Assembly: GCF_014636775.1 (NCBI RefSeq)
Contig: NZ_BMEQ01000001.1
Span: 418,301-482,300 of the forward strand
Length of the DNA: 64,000 nucleotides
Reading direction: 5' to 3'
Origin: Kocuria dechangensis
GTDB taxonomy: Bacteria; Actinomycetota; Actinomycetes; Actinomycetales; Micrococcaceae
How positions within the stretch are numbered: position 1 is the first letter of the stretch; each line of letters opens with the position of its first letter. This document shows positions 26,240 to 36,400 of the stretch, piece after piece. Made by a program: the position numbers and the translations under genes. The notes below the pieces were generated by a model. It made no database searches, was not told the DNA's origin, and worked only from the letters and a program-made list of their open reading frames with translations.

Positions 26240-26662
26240 TCAGGGGCGGCGGGGCGTCCGGTAGCCGCCGTCGGCGAGCCCGGCCCGCACCTCGAACGGG
26301 TTGCGCAGCGCCGGGTGCCCGCAGCGCAGCAGCGACCACCCGGCGGCGGCGAGGTAGGCGGGCAGGAACGGCAGGCCGAGACACACCGCGTACTGGGTGG
26401 CGTGGCGCGACTCGTGGGCCACGAGCCGGGGGCGGGCGGCGACGTCGGCGATCCCGGCGCGGAAGAGGACCACGTTGCCCACGGTGAAGGCCCCGGCCTT
26501 CGGCAGGCGGGGCCGGTAGCCGAAGCCGACGATCAGCCCGTCCGGGCCGCGGACCACCCTGGTGCGGGTGGCGGCGGCGACCAGCAGCCCCAGGGGCGTG
26601 GAGAGGTTCGCCATGTTGCACGCCGCCCGGAGGCGGACGGCCCGGCGGTGGTCGGAGCGCAT
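26240..26662 (-). CDS. Small protein with HESRH putative zinc motif
   Basis: A 140-residue protein I cannot assign to a named family with confidence. Residues around 82-86 read HESRH, within RLVAHESRHATQYAVCLG. This is the HExxH pattern of zinc metallopeptidases, resembling the DUF4157-type motif, and a hydrophobic segment (GLPFLPAYLAAAGWSLL) follows. The C terminus (NPFEVRAGLADGGYRTP) contains a downstream Glu that could be the third ligand. The ATG lies 7 nt after TACCCT on the minus strand (26670-26675), so leaderless expression is likely. Convergent with the NUDIX gene. Confidence 0.65.
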   Translation of the reverse strand: MRSDHRRAVRLRAACNMANLSTPLGLLVAAATRTRVVRGPDGLIVGFGYRPRLPKAGAFTVGNVVLFRAGIADVAARPRLVAHESRHATQYAVCLGLPFLPAYLAAAGWSLLRCGHPALRNPFEVRAGLADGGYRTPRRP

Positions 26663-26669
26663 GGCACCC

Positions 26670-26675
26670 AGGGTA
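26670..26675 (-). promoter_or_regulatory. -10 element for the leaderless HESRH gene
   Basis: On the minus strand this reads TACCCT, ending 7 nt before ATG 26662. Confidence 0.5.
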
Positions 26676-26720
26676 GGTCCCCGGCGCCCCGGCCGGTTCC
26701 TGGTATCCGGGACGAGTCAC

Positions 26721-26726
26721 TAGACT
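26721..26726 (+). promoter_or_regulatory. pheST -10 element
   Basis: TAGACT lies 114 nt before the pheS ATG. The leader of about 105 nt contains no Phe-rich leader peptide and no T-box that I can recognise. Confidence 0.5.
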
Positions 26727-26728
26727 GA

Positions 26729-27910
<1,182 letters not shown>

Positions 27911-27913
27911 GAC

Positions 27914-30466
27914 ATGCGAGTTCCTTTGTCATGGCTGCGCGAGCACGCCCCCGTCCCGGCCGGCGCCACCGCCGAGGACGTCCTGGCGACCCTCGTGAAG
28001 GTGGGCCTCGAGGAGGAGGCCGTCCACCGGCCCGCGGACGAGCTCCACGGCCCGGTCGTGGTGGGCCAGGTGCTCTCCAAGGAGCCGGAGACCCACTCCA
28101 ACGGCAAGACCGTCAACTGGTGCACCGTCCGGGTGGTCCCGGAGGGCCGGGAGCAGACGCTGACCGGCAAGGGCATCGACCCCTCCGGCGTGCAGGGCGT
28201 CATCTGCGGCGCCCACAACTTCGAGGTCGGGGACAAGGTCGTCGTGACCCTGCCCGGCGCCGTCCTGCCCGGGAACTTCAGGATCTCGGCGCGCAAGACC
28301 TACGGCCACACCTCCGCCGGCATGATCGCCTCCGTGCGCGAGCTCGGCATCGGCGAGGACCACGACGGCATCCTGGTGCTCTCGACCCTCGGCCTGGACC
28401 CGGAGATCGGCTCCGATGCCCTGGAGCTGCTCGGGCTCCACGACGAGGCCGCGGAGATCAACGTGACCCCGGACCGCGGCTACGCCTTCTCGCTGCGCGG
28501 CGTGGCCCGGGAGTACTGCCACGCCGTGCACGCGCCCTTCACGGACCCGGCCGACGCCGTGGCCGCCCGCGTGCCCGCCCCCACCCAGGGCGGGTTCCCC
28601 GTGGCGGTCGACGACGCCGCCCCCATCCACGGCAACCCCGGCTGCACCCGCTTCGTCGCCCGCACGGTGACCGGCGTCGACGCGACCGCCCCCACGCCCC
28701 CGTGGATGTCGGCGCGGCTGCGCCTGGCGGGGATCCGCTCGATCTCCCTGCCGGTGGACATCTCCAACTACGTGATGCTCGAGTTCGGCCAGCCCCTGCA
28801 CTTCTACGACCTCGACGCCCTCACCGGCGGCATCGTGGTGCGCCGGGCGGGCCGGGGCGAGACCCTCACCACGCTGGACGGCAAGCAGCGAACCCTCGAC
28901 CCCGAGGACCTGCTGATCACCGACGGCTCGGGGCCCATCGGCATGGCCGGGGTCATGGGCGGGGCCGCCACCGAGGTCTCGGACGCCACCGTCAACGTCC
29001 TCGTGGAGGCCGCGCGCTTCGACGAGGTCTCGATCGCCCGCACCGCCCGCCGGCACCGGCTGCCCTCGGAGGCGTCCAAGCGCTTCGAGCGCGGCGTGGA
29101 CCCGCAGATCGCCCCGGTCGCCGCCCAGCGCGCCGTCGAGCTGCTCGTCGAGCTCGCCGGCGGGACCGCCGGCCCCGAGGTGACGGACGTGGACCGCACC
29201 ACGGCCCCGGCGCCCATCGAGCTGCCGTGGGACTACCCGAGCCGCCGCGTGGGCGTCGACTACACCCCCGAGCAGGTCGTGGGGACCCTCACCGAGCTCG
29301 GCGCGCAGGTCGAGACCACCGACGACGGCTGGCGGGTCGTGCCGCCGACGTGGCGCCCGGACCTCGTCGCCAAGGAGGACCTCGTCGAGGAGGTCGCCCG
29401 CCTCGACGGCTACGACCGGATCCCGTCGCGGCTGCCCGTGGCCCCTCCCGGGCGCGGCCTGACCGCCGAGCAGCAGGCCCGCAAGCGCGTGGCCGACGCG
29501 CTCGCGGCCGCCGGGCTGACCGAGGTGCTCGCCTACCCGTTCGTGTCCCAGGCGGACAACGAGCTGTGGGGCGCCCCGCAGGCCGGGGTCCCGGTGCCGT
29601 CGGTGAAGCTGGCCAACCCCATCAGCGAGGCGCAGGGCATGCTGCGCGTCTCCCTGCTGCCGGGCCTGCTGGACGTGCTGCGGCGCAACACCTCCCGCGG
29701 CTTCCGCGACCTCGCCCTGTACGAGATCGGGCGCGTGTTCCGGCCCGGCGACCGGGTGGGCTCCGCGAGCATCCCGCCGCTGGGCGCCCGCCCGTCCCAG
29801 GAGGTCCTCGACGACCTCGAGGCCGGGCTGCCCGCCCAGCCGCGCCACCTCGCGGCGGTCCTGGTCGGCAAGGACGCGGCCGAGAGCCCCTGGGTGACCC
29901 CGCGGCCGTTCGACTGGCAGGACGTGCTGGACGCGGCCCGGCTGGCCGCCGAGGTCCTCGGCGTCGAGCTGGACGTCAGCCAGGGCACCCACCAGGCGTT
30001 CCACCCGGGCCGGACCGCGGTGCTCGCCACGGCCGACGGCACCCCCGTCGGCTACGCCGGCGAGCTGCACCCCAAGCTCGTGGCGGCCCAGGACCTGCCC
30101 GAGCGCACGGTGGCGATGGAGCTGAACCTCAGCTCGCTCCTCGACGCCGAGCTCGACGTGGTCCAGGCGCGGCCCATCTCCGGCTACCCGGCGGCCACCC
30201 AGGACGTTGCCCTGGTCATCGACGCCTCCGTCCCGGCCGCGCAGCTGCGCGCCGCCCTCGAGGAGGGGGCGGGGGAGCTGCTGGAGGACGTGCGCGTGTT
30301 CGACGTTTACCAGGGGCCGGGCATCGAGGAGGGCAGGAAGTCCGTGGCCTTCGCCCTGCGCTTCCGCGCCCCGGACCGCACGCTCACCGCGGACGAGGCC
30401 TCGGCGGCGCGCGAGGCCGCCGTCGCGGTGGCCGCAGAGCGCCACGGGGCCGTGCTGCGCGGCTGA
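27914..30466 (+). CDS. pheT: Phenylalanyl-tRNA synthetase beta subunit
   Basis: The 850-residue beta subunit has the full bacterial domain set. There is an N-terminal EMAP/tRNA-binding domain (VVVGQVLSKEPETHSNGKT), B3/B4 editing domain (VDISNYVMLEFGQPLHFYDL), B5 DNA-binding-like fold, the inactive class II core, and a C-terminal anticodon-binding FDX domain (ISGYPAATQDVALVID). It forms the alpha2-beta2 enzyme with PheS and edits mischarged Tyr-tRNA(Phe). A strong terminator follows. Confidence 0.97.
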   Translation: MRVPLSWLREHAPVPAGATAEDVLATLVKVGLEEEAVHRPADELHGPVVVGQVLSKEPETHSNGKTVNWCTVRVVPEGREQTLTGKGIDPSGVQGVICGAHNFEVGDKVVVTLPGAVLPGNFRISARKTYGHTSAGMIASVRELGIGEDHDGILVLSTLGLDPEIGSDALELLGLHDEAAEINVTPDRGYAFSLRGVAREYCHAVHAPFTDPADAVAARVPAPTQGGFPVAVDDAAPIHGNPGCTRFVARTVTGVDATAPTPPWMSARLRLAGIRSISLPVDISNYVMLEFGQPLHFYDLDALTGGIVVRRAGRGETLTTLDGKQRTLDPEDLLITDGSGPIGMAGVMGGAATEVSDATVNVLVEAARFDEVSIARTARRHRLPSEASKRFERGVDPQIAPVAAQRAVELLVELAGGTAGPEVTDVDRTTAPAPIELPWDYPSRRVGVDYTPEQVVGTLTELGAQVETTDDGWRVVPPTWRPDLVAKEDLVEEVARLDGYDRIPSRLPVAPPGRGLTAEQQARKRVADALAAAGLTEVLAYPFVSQADNELWGAPQAGVPVPSVKLANPISEAQGMLRVSLLPGLLDVLRRNTSRGFRDLALYEIGRVFRPGDRVGSASIPPLGARPSQEVLDDLEAGLPAQPRHLAAVLVGKDAAESPWVTPRPFDWQDVLDAARLAAEVLGVELDVSQGTHQAFHPGRTAVLATADGTPVGYAGELHPKLVAAQDLPERTVAMELNLSSLLDAELDVVQARPISGYPAATQDVALVIDASVPAAQLRAALEEGAGELLEDVRVFDVYQGPGIEEGRKSVAFALRFRAPDRTLTADEASAAREAAVAVAAERHGAVLRG

Positions 30467-30480
30467 CCGGCCCCGCGCCA

Positions 30481-30518
30481 CGGCGGCCCGTTCCCCCGCG
30501 AGGGGGAGCGGGCCGCCG
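30481..30518 (+). terminator. Terminator after pheT
   Basis: A 17-bp stem (30481-30497 with 30502-30518, one G-T wobble) closes a GCGA tetraloop, the same loop as in the hairpin after clgR. No T run follows. Confidence 0.75.
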
Positions 30519-30652
30519 GCCGTCGTGAGACCGGCCACAGACGGGCGTCACGCGCCGGAGCGCCCAGGGCCCGTCCCGGGAACTCCGATACTGTGGCACC
30601 GGGCCGCCCGTGGGCGAGCCCCCTTCCCCGACCCCTTCCCCAGGAGCTCAGC

Positions 30653-31282
30653 ATGACCGAGGAGACGGCCGACCGGTCGGACGCGTTCTTCGCGTTCGAC
30701 GACGAGAACGACGACGACCGCCGGGACGACGACGGGCGCGGCCGCCGGGCCATCGCCTGGAAGCCCATCGCCGTGGGGCTGCTGGGCCTGATCCTGGGCC
30801 TCGTGCTGCTCGTCAGCGCCGCGCTCGCCTGGGACGACTCCCGCAGGCTCGCGGGCTACGCCGACCGCTCGTGGGTGATCTCCGGGCAGTACCAGGACCT
30901 CACCAACGACCTCCGCACCAAGACGTACAACCCGGTCTACCGCGGCGTCCTGCCCACCGACGAGGCGATCACGCAGCAGCCCTTCGACTCCGGCCTGGCG
31001 GACCCCCGGGTGCCGGAGGCGGGGGAGGAGACCGTCTTCCGCGGCACGCAGACCGGCTCCCGGGAGCAGGACTTCCACCAGGAGGCCGACGCCCTGCTCG
31101 CCGTCGAGGACGGCACGCTGCGCGTGGTCGCCACGGACGAGGCCGGCGAGTTCGGCGACGGCATCACCGGCGGGACCGTCCTCTGGCAGCGCGTGCAGGC
31201 CGCCCTGCTGGCCGTGGCCGGGCTCGGCGCCGCCGGCGCCGGCGTCTGGTACGCCCGCCGGCTCTACCGCGAGCAGTACTGA
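30653..31282 (+). CDS. Uncharacterised two-TM protein
   Basis: A 209-residue protein. An acidic N terminus (SDAFFAFDDENDDDRRDDD) precedes one transmembrane segment near residues 40-60 (VGLLGLILGLVLLVSAALAW). A polar domain of about 120 residues, probably outside the membrane, follows, then a second membrane segment near the C terminus (ALLAVAGLGAAGAGVWYARRL). I do not recognise the family. ATG 30653 has CAGGAG 6 nt upstream; a GATACT hexamer at 30587-30592 is a likely -10. It lies 59 nt before the phosphopantetheinyl transferase, possibly in one transcript. Confidence 0.72.
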   Translation: MTEETADRSDAFFAFDDENDDDRRDDDGRGRRAIAWKPIAVGLLGLILGLVLLVSAALAWDDSRRLAGYADRSWVISGQYQDLTNDLRTKTYNPVYRGVLPTDEAITQQPFDSGLADPRVPEAGEETVFRGTQTGSREQDFHQEADALLAVEDGTLRVVATDEAGEFGDGITGGTVLWQRVQAALLAVAGLGAAGAGVWYARRLYREQY

Positions 31283-31300
31283 CCCGGGGGAGCCCCCGGC

Positions 31301-31348
31301 GTGAGGACCCGCAGTGAGGACCCCGCAGTGAGGAGGCCCGCGTGAGGA
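31301..31348 (+). repeat. Four GTGAGGA direct repeats before the transferase start
   Basis: GTGAGGA occurs at 31301, 31314, 31328 and 31342 with 13-14 nt periods. The last copy holds the GTG start codon and the third supplies GAGGAGG as the ribosome site. The first three are out of frame with the gene. Confidence 0.6.
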
Positions 31349-32118
31349 CACCGGACGTGCTCCTGTGCGCGGCCGACCTCGCCCGGGTCCCGGGCCTGGC
31401 CCAGCTCCTGGACGACGTCGAGCGGGCCCGGGCGCGGCGCTACCGCGACCCCGCCGCGCACCGCCGCTTCCTCGCCCGCCGGACCTGGGTGCGGGGGCTC
31501 GTGGCCGAGGCCGTGGGCGCGGACCCGGCGGCGCTGGTCTCGGCCTACTGCTGCCCCTCGTGCGCGGCCCGCCCGGGAGCTCCTGCGCGCGCCGCCGCCG
31601 GGGCGGTGTCCGCCGCGGGCGAGCCCGGCGCCGGCGACCACGGCCGTCCGGGGTACCTGCTCGACGGCGTGCGCGTCCCGCTCGGGCTGTCGGTGAGCTC
31701 CGCGGGCGACGTCGCGGTCGCCGCCCTGTGGGCCCCCGGGCCGGTGGCGGCGGGCGTGGACGTCACCCCGGTCGGGGCGGACCTGGACACGGTCGCGGAG
31801 CAGTTCTTCACCGCCGCGGAGCGCGCCCACGTGGCGGCAGCCGGGAGCCTGCCGGAGCGCCGCCACCGCGCGGCCCTCGTGTGGTCGGCCAAGGAGGCCC
31901 TGGCCAAGGCCGCCGGCACCGGTCTGGTCGCCGATCCCCGCTCCCTCGAGACGGGCGGGGTCCCGCCGCGGCGCGGGAGGCCCTGGCGGCCCGTCCTGGC
32001 CTGGGACCGGCTGGACCCGGGCCCCGGGGAGGGGGCCGCCGCGTTCGCCGCCCGACTGGCGGACGGGTTCGCGACGGCCCTGGCGTTCAGCCGGGGAACC
32101 CGGGGAGGGCCGTGCTGA
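31342..32118 (+). CDS. Sfp-type 4'-phosphopantetheinyl transferase
   Basis: A 258-residue enzyme expected to move 4'-phosphopantetheine from CoA to the serine of carrier domains. Family motifs are present: the first acidic metal motif GVDVTPVG, and WSAKEALAKAAGTGL with the conserved W-x-x-KEA. SSAGDVAVAAL corresponds to the usual SHS/G region. A cysteine cluster (YCCPSCAARP) is unusual. The only carrier domain in the window is in the synthetase at 33472-37485, three genes away, so that is its likely partner. Its 3' end overlaps that of the M1 peptidase gene by 32 nt on the other strand. Confidence 0.85.
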   Translation: MRTPDVLLCAADLARVPGLAQLLDDVERARARRYRDPAAHRRFLARRTWVRGLVAEAVGADPAALVSAYCCPSCAARPGAPARAAAGAVSAAGEPGAGDHGRPGYLLDGVRVPLGLSVSSAGDVAVAALWAPGPVAAGVDVTPVGADLDTVAEQFFTAAERAHVAAAGSLPERRHRAALVWSAKEALAKAAGTGLVADPRSLETGGVPPRRGRPWRPVLAWDRLDPGPGEGAAAFAARLADGFATALAFSRGTRGGPC

Positions 32119-33427
32119 ACAGCCAGTCGTGGAGCAGGGCGCGGAGGTCGTCGCCGGGCAGGTCCGGGCAGGTCCCGGCCACGTGGGCCTCGAAGAGCTC
32201 GGTGCTCACCAGCCCGTGCCGGTGCCGTCCGGTCCAGGAGCGCAGCATCGTGAAGAAGGCGTCGTCCCCCACGGCCGTCCGCAGGGCGTGCACCGTGAGG
32301 GCGCCGCGCTTGTAGACGCGGTCGTCGAACATGCCCTCGGGGCCGGGCCGGCCCACCTCGATGTCCTGGGGGGCGAGCTTCAGCCTCGCCCAGGCCAGCT
32401 GCGCCCGCCGCTTCGCGGACCACCCGCCGGAGGCCTCCGACCACAGCCACTCGGCGTAGCAGGCGAAGCCCTCGTGCAGCCAGATGTGCTCCCAGCCCGA
32501 GGCGGTCAGCGAGTTGCCGAACCACTGGTGGGACAGCTCGTGGGCGATCAGCCGCTGGTTCTCCCAGGAGCCCGAGAGGTGGTTGCGGCCGAAGACCGAG
32601 CAGCCCAGCGCCTCGAGCGGGATCTCGAGGTCGTCCTCGGCCACCACCGCCGTGTAGTCCTCGAAGGGGTAGGGGCCGAAGGCCTCCACGAACGCCGTCA
32701 TCATCTGCCCCTGGGCGCGGAAGCCCTCGGCGCACTCCTCGGCCCGCCCCACCGGGTGGACCAGGTACTGGGGGACGGGCCCGTCCCCCAGCGGCGTGCG
32801 CCGGTAGTCGCCGATCTGGACGGTGGCGAGGTAGCTCGGCATGGGGTCGTCGAGCCGGTAGACCCACGTGCAGCGGCTCGCGTGCCGGGCCCGGGACTCG
32901 AGCCGGCCGTTGGCCAGGACGTAGTACTCCGCGTCGGTGGAGATCTCGAAGCGGTAGGTCGCCTTCTGCGAGGGGTGGTCGTTGCAGGGGAACCAGGTGG
33001 AGGCGCCCGTGGGCTGGCCGGCCACGAGGACGCCGTCGGTGAGCTCCTCCCACCCGATCTCGCCCCAGGGCCCGTCGGCCGGGCCGGGGTGTCCCCCGTA
33101 CCGGATCCGCAGCGAGAACTCCTCCCCGGCCCCGACCGCGCGCGGGAGCGTGACCACCAGGCGGTCACGGCGCTGGGCGAACCGGACGGACTTCTTCCCG
33201 CCCTGCTGCGCGCCGAGAACGGCGCGGACCTTGCCCACCGTCAGGCCGGTGAGGTCCAGTTCGAGCCGGGTGACGGGAACGCGGGCCCTGCAGCGCAGCA
33301 GGGCCTCCCCGTCCAGCCTGTTGCTCTCCATCCGGTAGTCCAGCTCCAGCTCGTAGCGGTGCACGTCGACGTCCGGGGTCCCGGACGACGGGGTGTACGG
33401 ATCCAGGACGGAGGTGGTGGAGGGCAC
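32087..33427 (-). CDS. M1-family zinc metallopeptidase
   Basis: A 446-residue M1 peptidase with the beta-sheet N-terminal domain (about 20-205) and the thermolysin-like domain. Zinc ligands are His296, His300 and Glu319 in HELSHQW and WLHEGFACYAEW. The position of the GAMEN exopeptidase motif reads LEIPLEALGCSVFG, as in some bacterial branches. The long C-terminal helical domain of ordinary M1 aminopeptidases is missing. No signal peptide is seen. GTG 33427 has GAAAGG 6 nt upstream and is 45 nt downstream of the Pls-like gene, so the two are probably co-transcribed. It may hydrolyse the product of that synthetase. Confidence 0.85.
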   Translation of the reverse strand: MPSTTSVLDPYTPSSGTPDVDVHRYELELDYRMESNRLDGEALLRCRARVPVTRLELDLTGLTVGKVRAVLGAQQGGKKSVRFAQRRDRLVVTLPRAVGAGEEFSLRIRYGGHPGPADGPWGEIGWEELTDGVLVAGQPTGASTWFPCNDHPSQKATYRFEISTDAEYYVLANGRLESRARHASRCTWVYRLDDPMPSYLATVQIGDYRRTPLGDGPVPQYLVHPVGRAEECAEGFRAQGQMMTAFVEAFGPYPFEDYTAVVAEDDLEIPLEALGCSVFGRNHLSGSWENQRLIAHELSHQWFGNSLTASGWEHIWLHEGFACYAEWLWSEASGGWSAKRRAQLAWARLKLAPQDIEVGRPGPEGMFDDRVYKRGALTVHALRTAVGDDAFFTMLRSWTGRHRHGLVSTELFEAHVAGTCPDLPGDDLRALLHDWLFSTALPGFPG

Positions 33428-33471
33428 GCGGGGCCTTTCGGGGGAGGTGGGGGTGGCGGGGACGGCGCCCC

Positions 33472-36400
33472 TCACCGGCTGCGGGGCGCGCCGGTGTGCG
33501 GGTCGGGGACGTTGCGGGACCAGGGCCGGACCGGGTTCCCGGTCCAGTACGAGGCCGCGGGCACGGACTCCCCGCGCATCACCAGGGACGCGGGCCCGAC
33601 GGTGGCCGAGGCCCCCACGCTGGCGGCGGGCAGGATCACCCCGTGCGGGCCCATGGTCGCCCCCGCCTCGAGCTCCACGGTGTCCAGGGACATGATCCGG
33701 TCGTGGAACAGGTGGGTCTGGAGCACGGTGCCCCGATTCACGGTGGAGGCGTGCCCCAGGGTCACCAGGTCCGCCTCGGGCAGCCAGTAGGTCTCGCACC
33801 ACACGCCGTGGCCGATCCTGGCGCCCAGGGCGCGCAGGTACCAGACGAGGGCCGGGGTGCCGGAGGCGGCGTGGGCGAACCAGGGGGCGGCGACGAGCTC
33901 CACGAACGTGTCCTGGAGCTCGTTGCGCCAGATGAAGGAGCTCCACAGCGGGTGCTCGCCCGGCCGGACCCGGCCCACGAGGGCCCACTTGGCGAGCACG
34001 GACAGCAGCGCCGCGAGGAAGCCCGCCCCCATGAGGACCGCCCCGGAGAGCAGCGCCGCGAGCCAGTAGCCCGAGCGGGCGACGATCTCGTCCAGGGCCA
34101 GCACCACCAGGAAGACCAGGGCCGTGGACGCCACGACGGACAGCAGCCGCAGCGTCTCGACGGCGCCCCGCAGGACCTTCAATCGCGCGGGCGGCGCGTA
34201 CGTCAGCGCGTGGTCCGCCTCGACCACGGTGCGGCGCAGCCGGATGGGCGGGGAGCCCAGCCACGAGGAGCCGGACTTCGCCCTGTCGGGCGCCGAGGAC
34301 AGGACGGCCACGAGGGAGTCCTTGCGGACCCGGCGGCCCGCGGCGGCGATGCCCGAGTTGCCGAGGAACGAGCGCTTGCCGATCTTGACGGGGCCGACGC
34401 GCATCCACCCGCCGCCGAGCTCGTACGGGGCGACCATGGTGTCGTCCGCGAGGAAGGCGCCGTCCCCGATGGTGGTCATGCAGGGGATGAGCACCGCGGT
34501 GGAGATCTCCACGTCCCGGCCGACCCTCGCGCCGAGCAGGCGCATCCAGACGGGCGTGACGAGCCCGGCGTAGAGGGGGAAGAGCAGGTCGCGGGCCATG
34601 TCCATGACCCGCTCGGTGGCCCAGATCCGCCAGCCGACCGCGGACCGGACCGGGTGGTACCCGGCGGTGATGCCCCGCCCGAGCCCCCGGACGGCCAGCA
34701 GCACCAGCAGGGCGCAGGCGAAGAACCATACCAGCGCCGCCACGGGCACGGCCCACAGCAGCGTGCCGTCGGCGAGCAGCTCGCCGAGGGTCGTGTCCGA
34801 CCCGATCCGCGGGCGCAGCAGCAGGGCCAGGACCGTCGCGGCGACCAGGGCGGCCACGTAGGGGATGCCCGCGAGCGCCGCGGAGGCGACGCCGTACACG
34901 GAGGCCCACAGGCGGGAGCGGAGGAGCGGCTCCTGGGGCCAGTGGATCCGGGCCTTGCCCGTGCGCTCGGCGGGGGAGCCCGCGACGCGCACGCCCTCCT
35001 TGACCTTCCCGAGCACCGCGGAGCCGGCCTCGACGCGGGCGTCGCGCCCGATCCGGGTCCCGGGCATGAGGGTGGAGCGGGTGCCCACGACCGCGCCCGC
35101 CCCGATCTCGATCGAGCCGACGTGCAGGACATCGCCGTCGATCCACCAGCCGGAGAGGTCCACCTCGGGCTCGACGGCGGCCCCGCGCCCGACCGTCAGC
35201 AGGCCGGTGACGGGCGGGACCGAGTGCAGGTCCACGTCCCGGTCGATCTCCGCGCCGAGGGCGCGGGCGTAGTACGGCATCCACGGGGCGGAGGACAGGG
35301 ACACCGCGCGGGAGGCCTGCGCGATCTGCTCCACGAGCCACAGCCTGAGGTGGACCTTCCCGGAGCGGGGGTAGTCGCCCGGCTCCAGGCCGCGCAGCAG
35401 GGTCCGGGCCGCGAGCACGGTGACGCCCATGCGGCCGAACGGGCTGACGAACACGAGCCACGAGGCGAGCACCCACCCCCACGGGACCACCGGGGCGGCG
35501 GGCAGCACGCCCATGGCCCCCAGCACGTTGTTGAGCACCAGCAGCCACGTGAGCCAGCGCATCCCGGCGAGGACCTGCACGGGGATGCCCATCAGGGTCT
35601 GGAAGACCTGGGACCGGCGGGCGGTGCGGCGCACGGAGCGCTCGTCCATGGAGTGGGCGGCGGCCCGGGACTTGGGGGCGTCGCGGCGGACCATCTCGAT
35701 CAGCGAGCCCACCCGGGGGTGGGCGTAGACATCCGAGACGGTGACCGTGGGGTACTTCTGCCGCAGCACGGAGACGAGCTGGGCGGCGGCCAGCGACCCG
35801 CCGCCGGACGCGAAGAAGTCGGCGTCCAGACCCACCGCGCCCACCCCCAGGACCGCGCTCCACTGCTCGAGGATCCAGCGGTCCTCCTCGTCGGTGCCGC
35901 TGAGGTCCACCGCGGCGTCGTCCGCGCCCGCCCCGGGGAGGGGCCAGGGCAGGGCCTTGCGGTCCACCTTGCCGCTGGTCCTGGTGGGGAGGTCGTCGGT
36001 CACCGCCAGCAGCGGGATCAGCGCCGCAGGGAGGACGTCGGCCAGGCGGGCCCGTGCGGCCGCGGTGTCGAAGGTGGGCAGCTCCTCCGGGGCCGCGCCC
36101 CGCAGCGCGCCCTCGGGGACCAGGTAGCCGACGAGGACCTGGTTGCCGGCGGCGGTCTCCTGGACGGCGGCGGCCGCCCCCTGGACGCCGGGCAGGGCCT
36201 GCAGGGCCGCGTCCACCTCGCCCAGCTCGATCCGCCGGCCCCCGAGCTTGACCTGTTCGTCGGCCCGGCCCACGAACAGCAGCCCCGCCGGGTCGTAGGT
36301 CACGAGGTCCCCCGAGCGGTAGGCGCGGTCCCAGCCGAGGGTGGGCATGGGGGCGTACTTCTCCGCGTCCTTGGCGGGGTCGAGGTAGCGGGCCAGGCCG

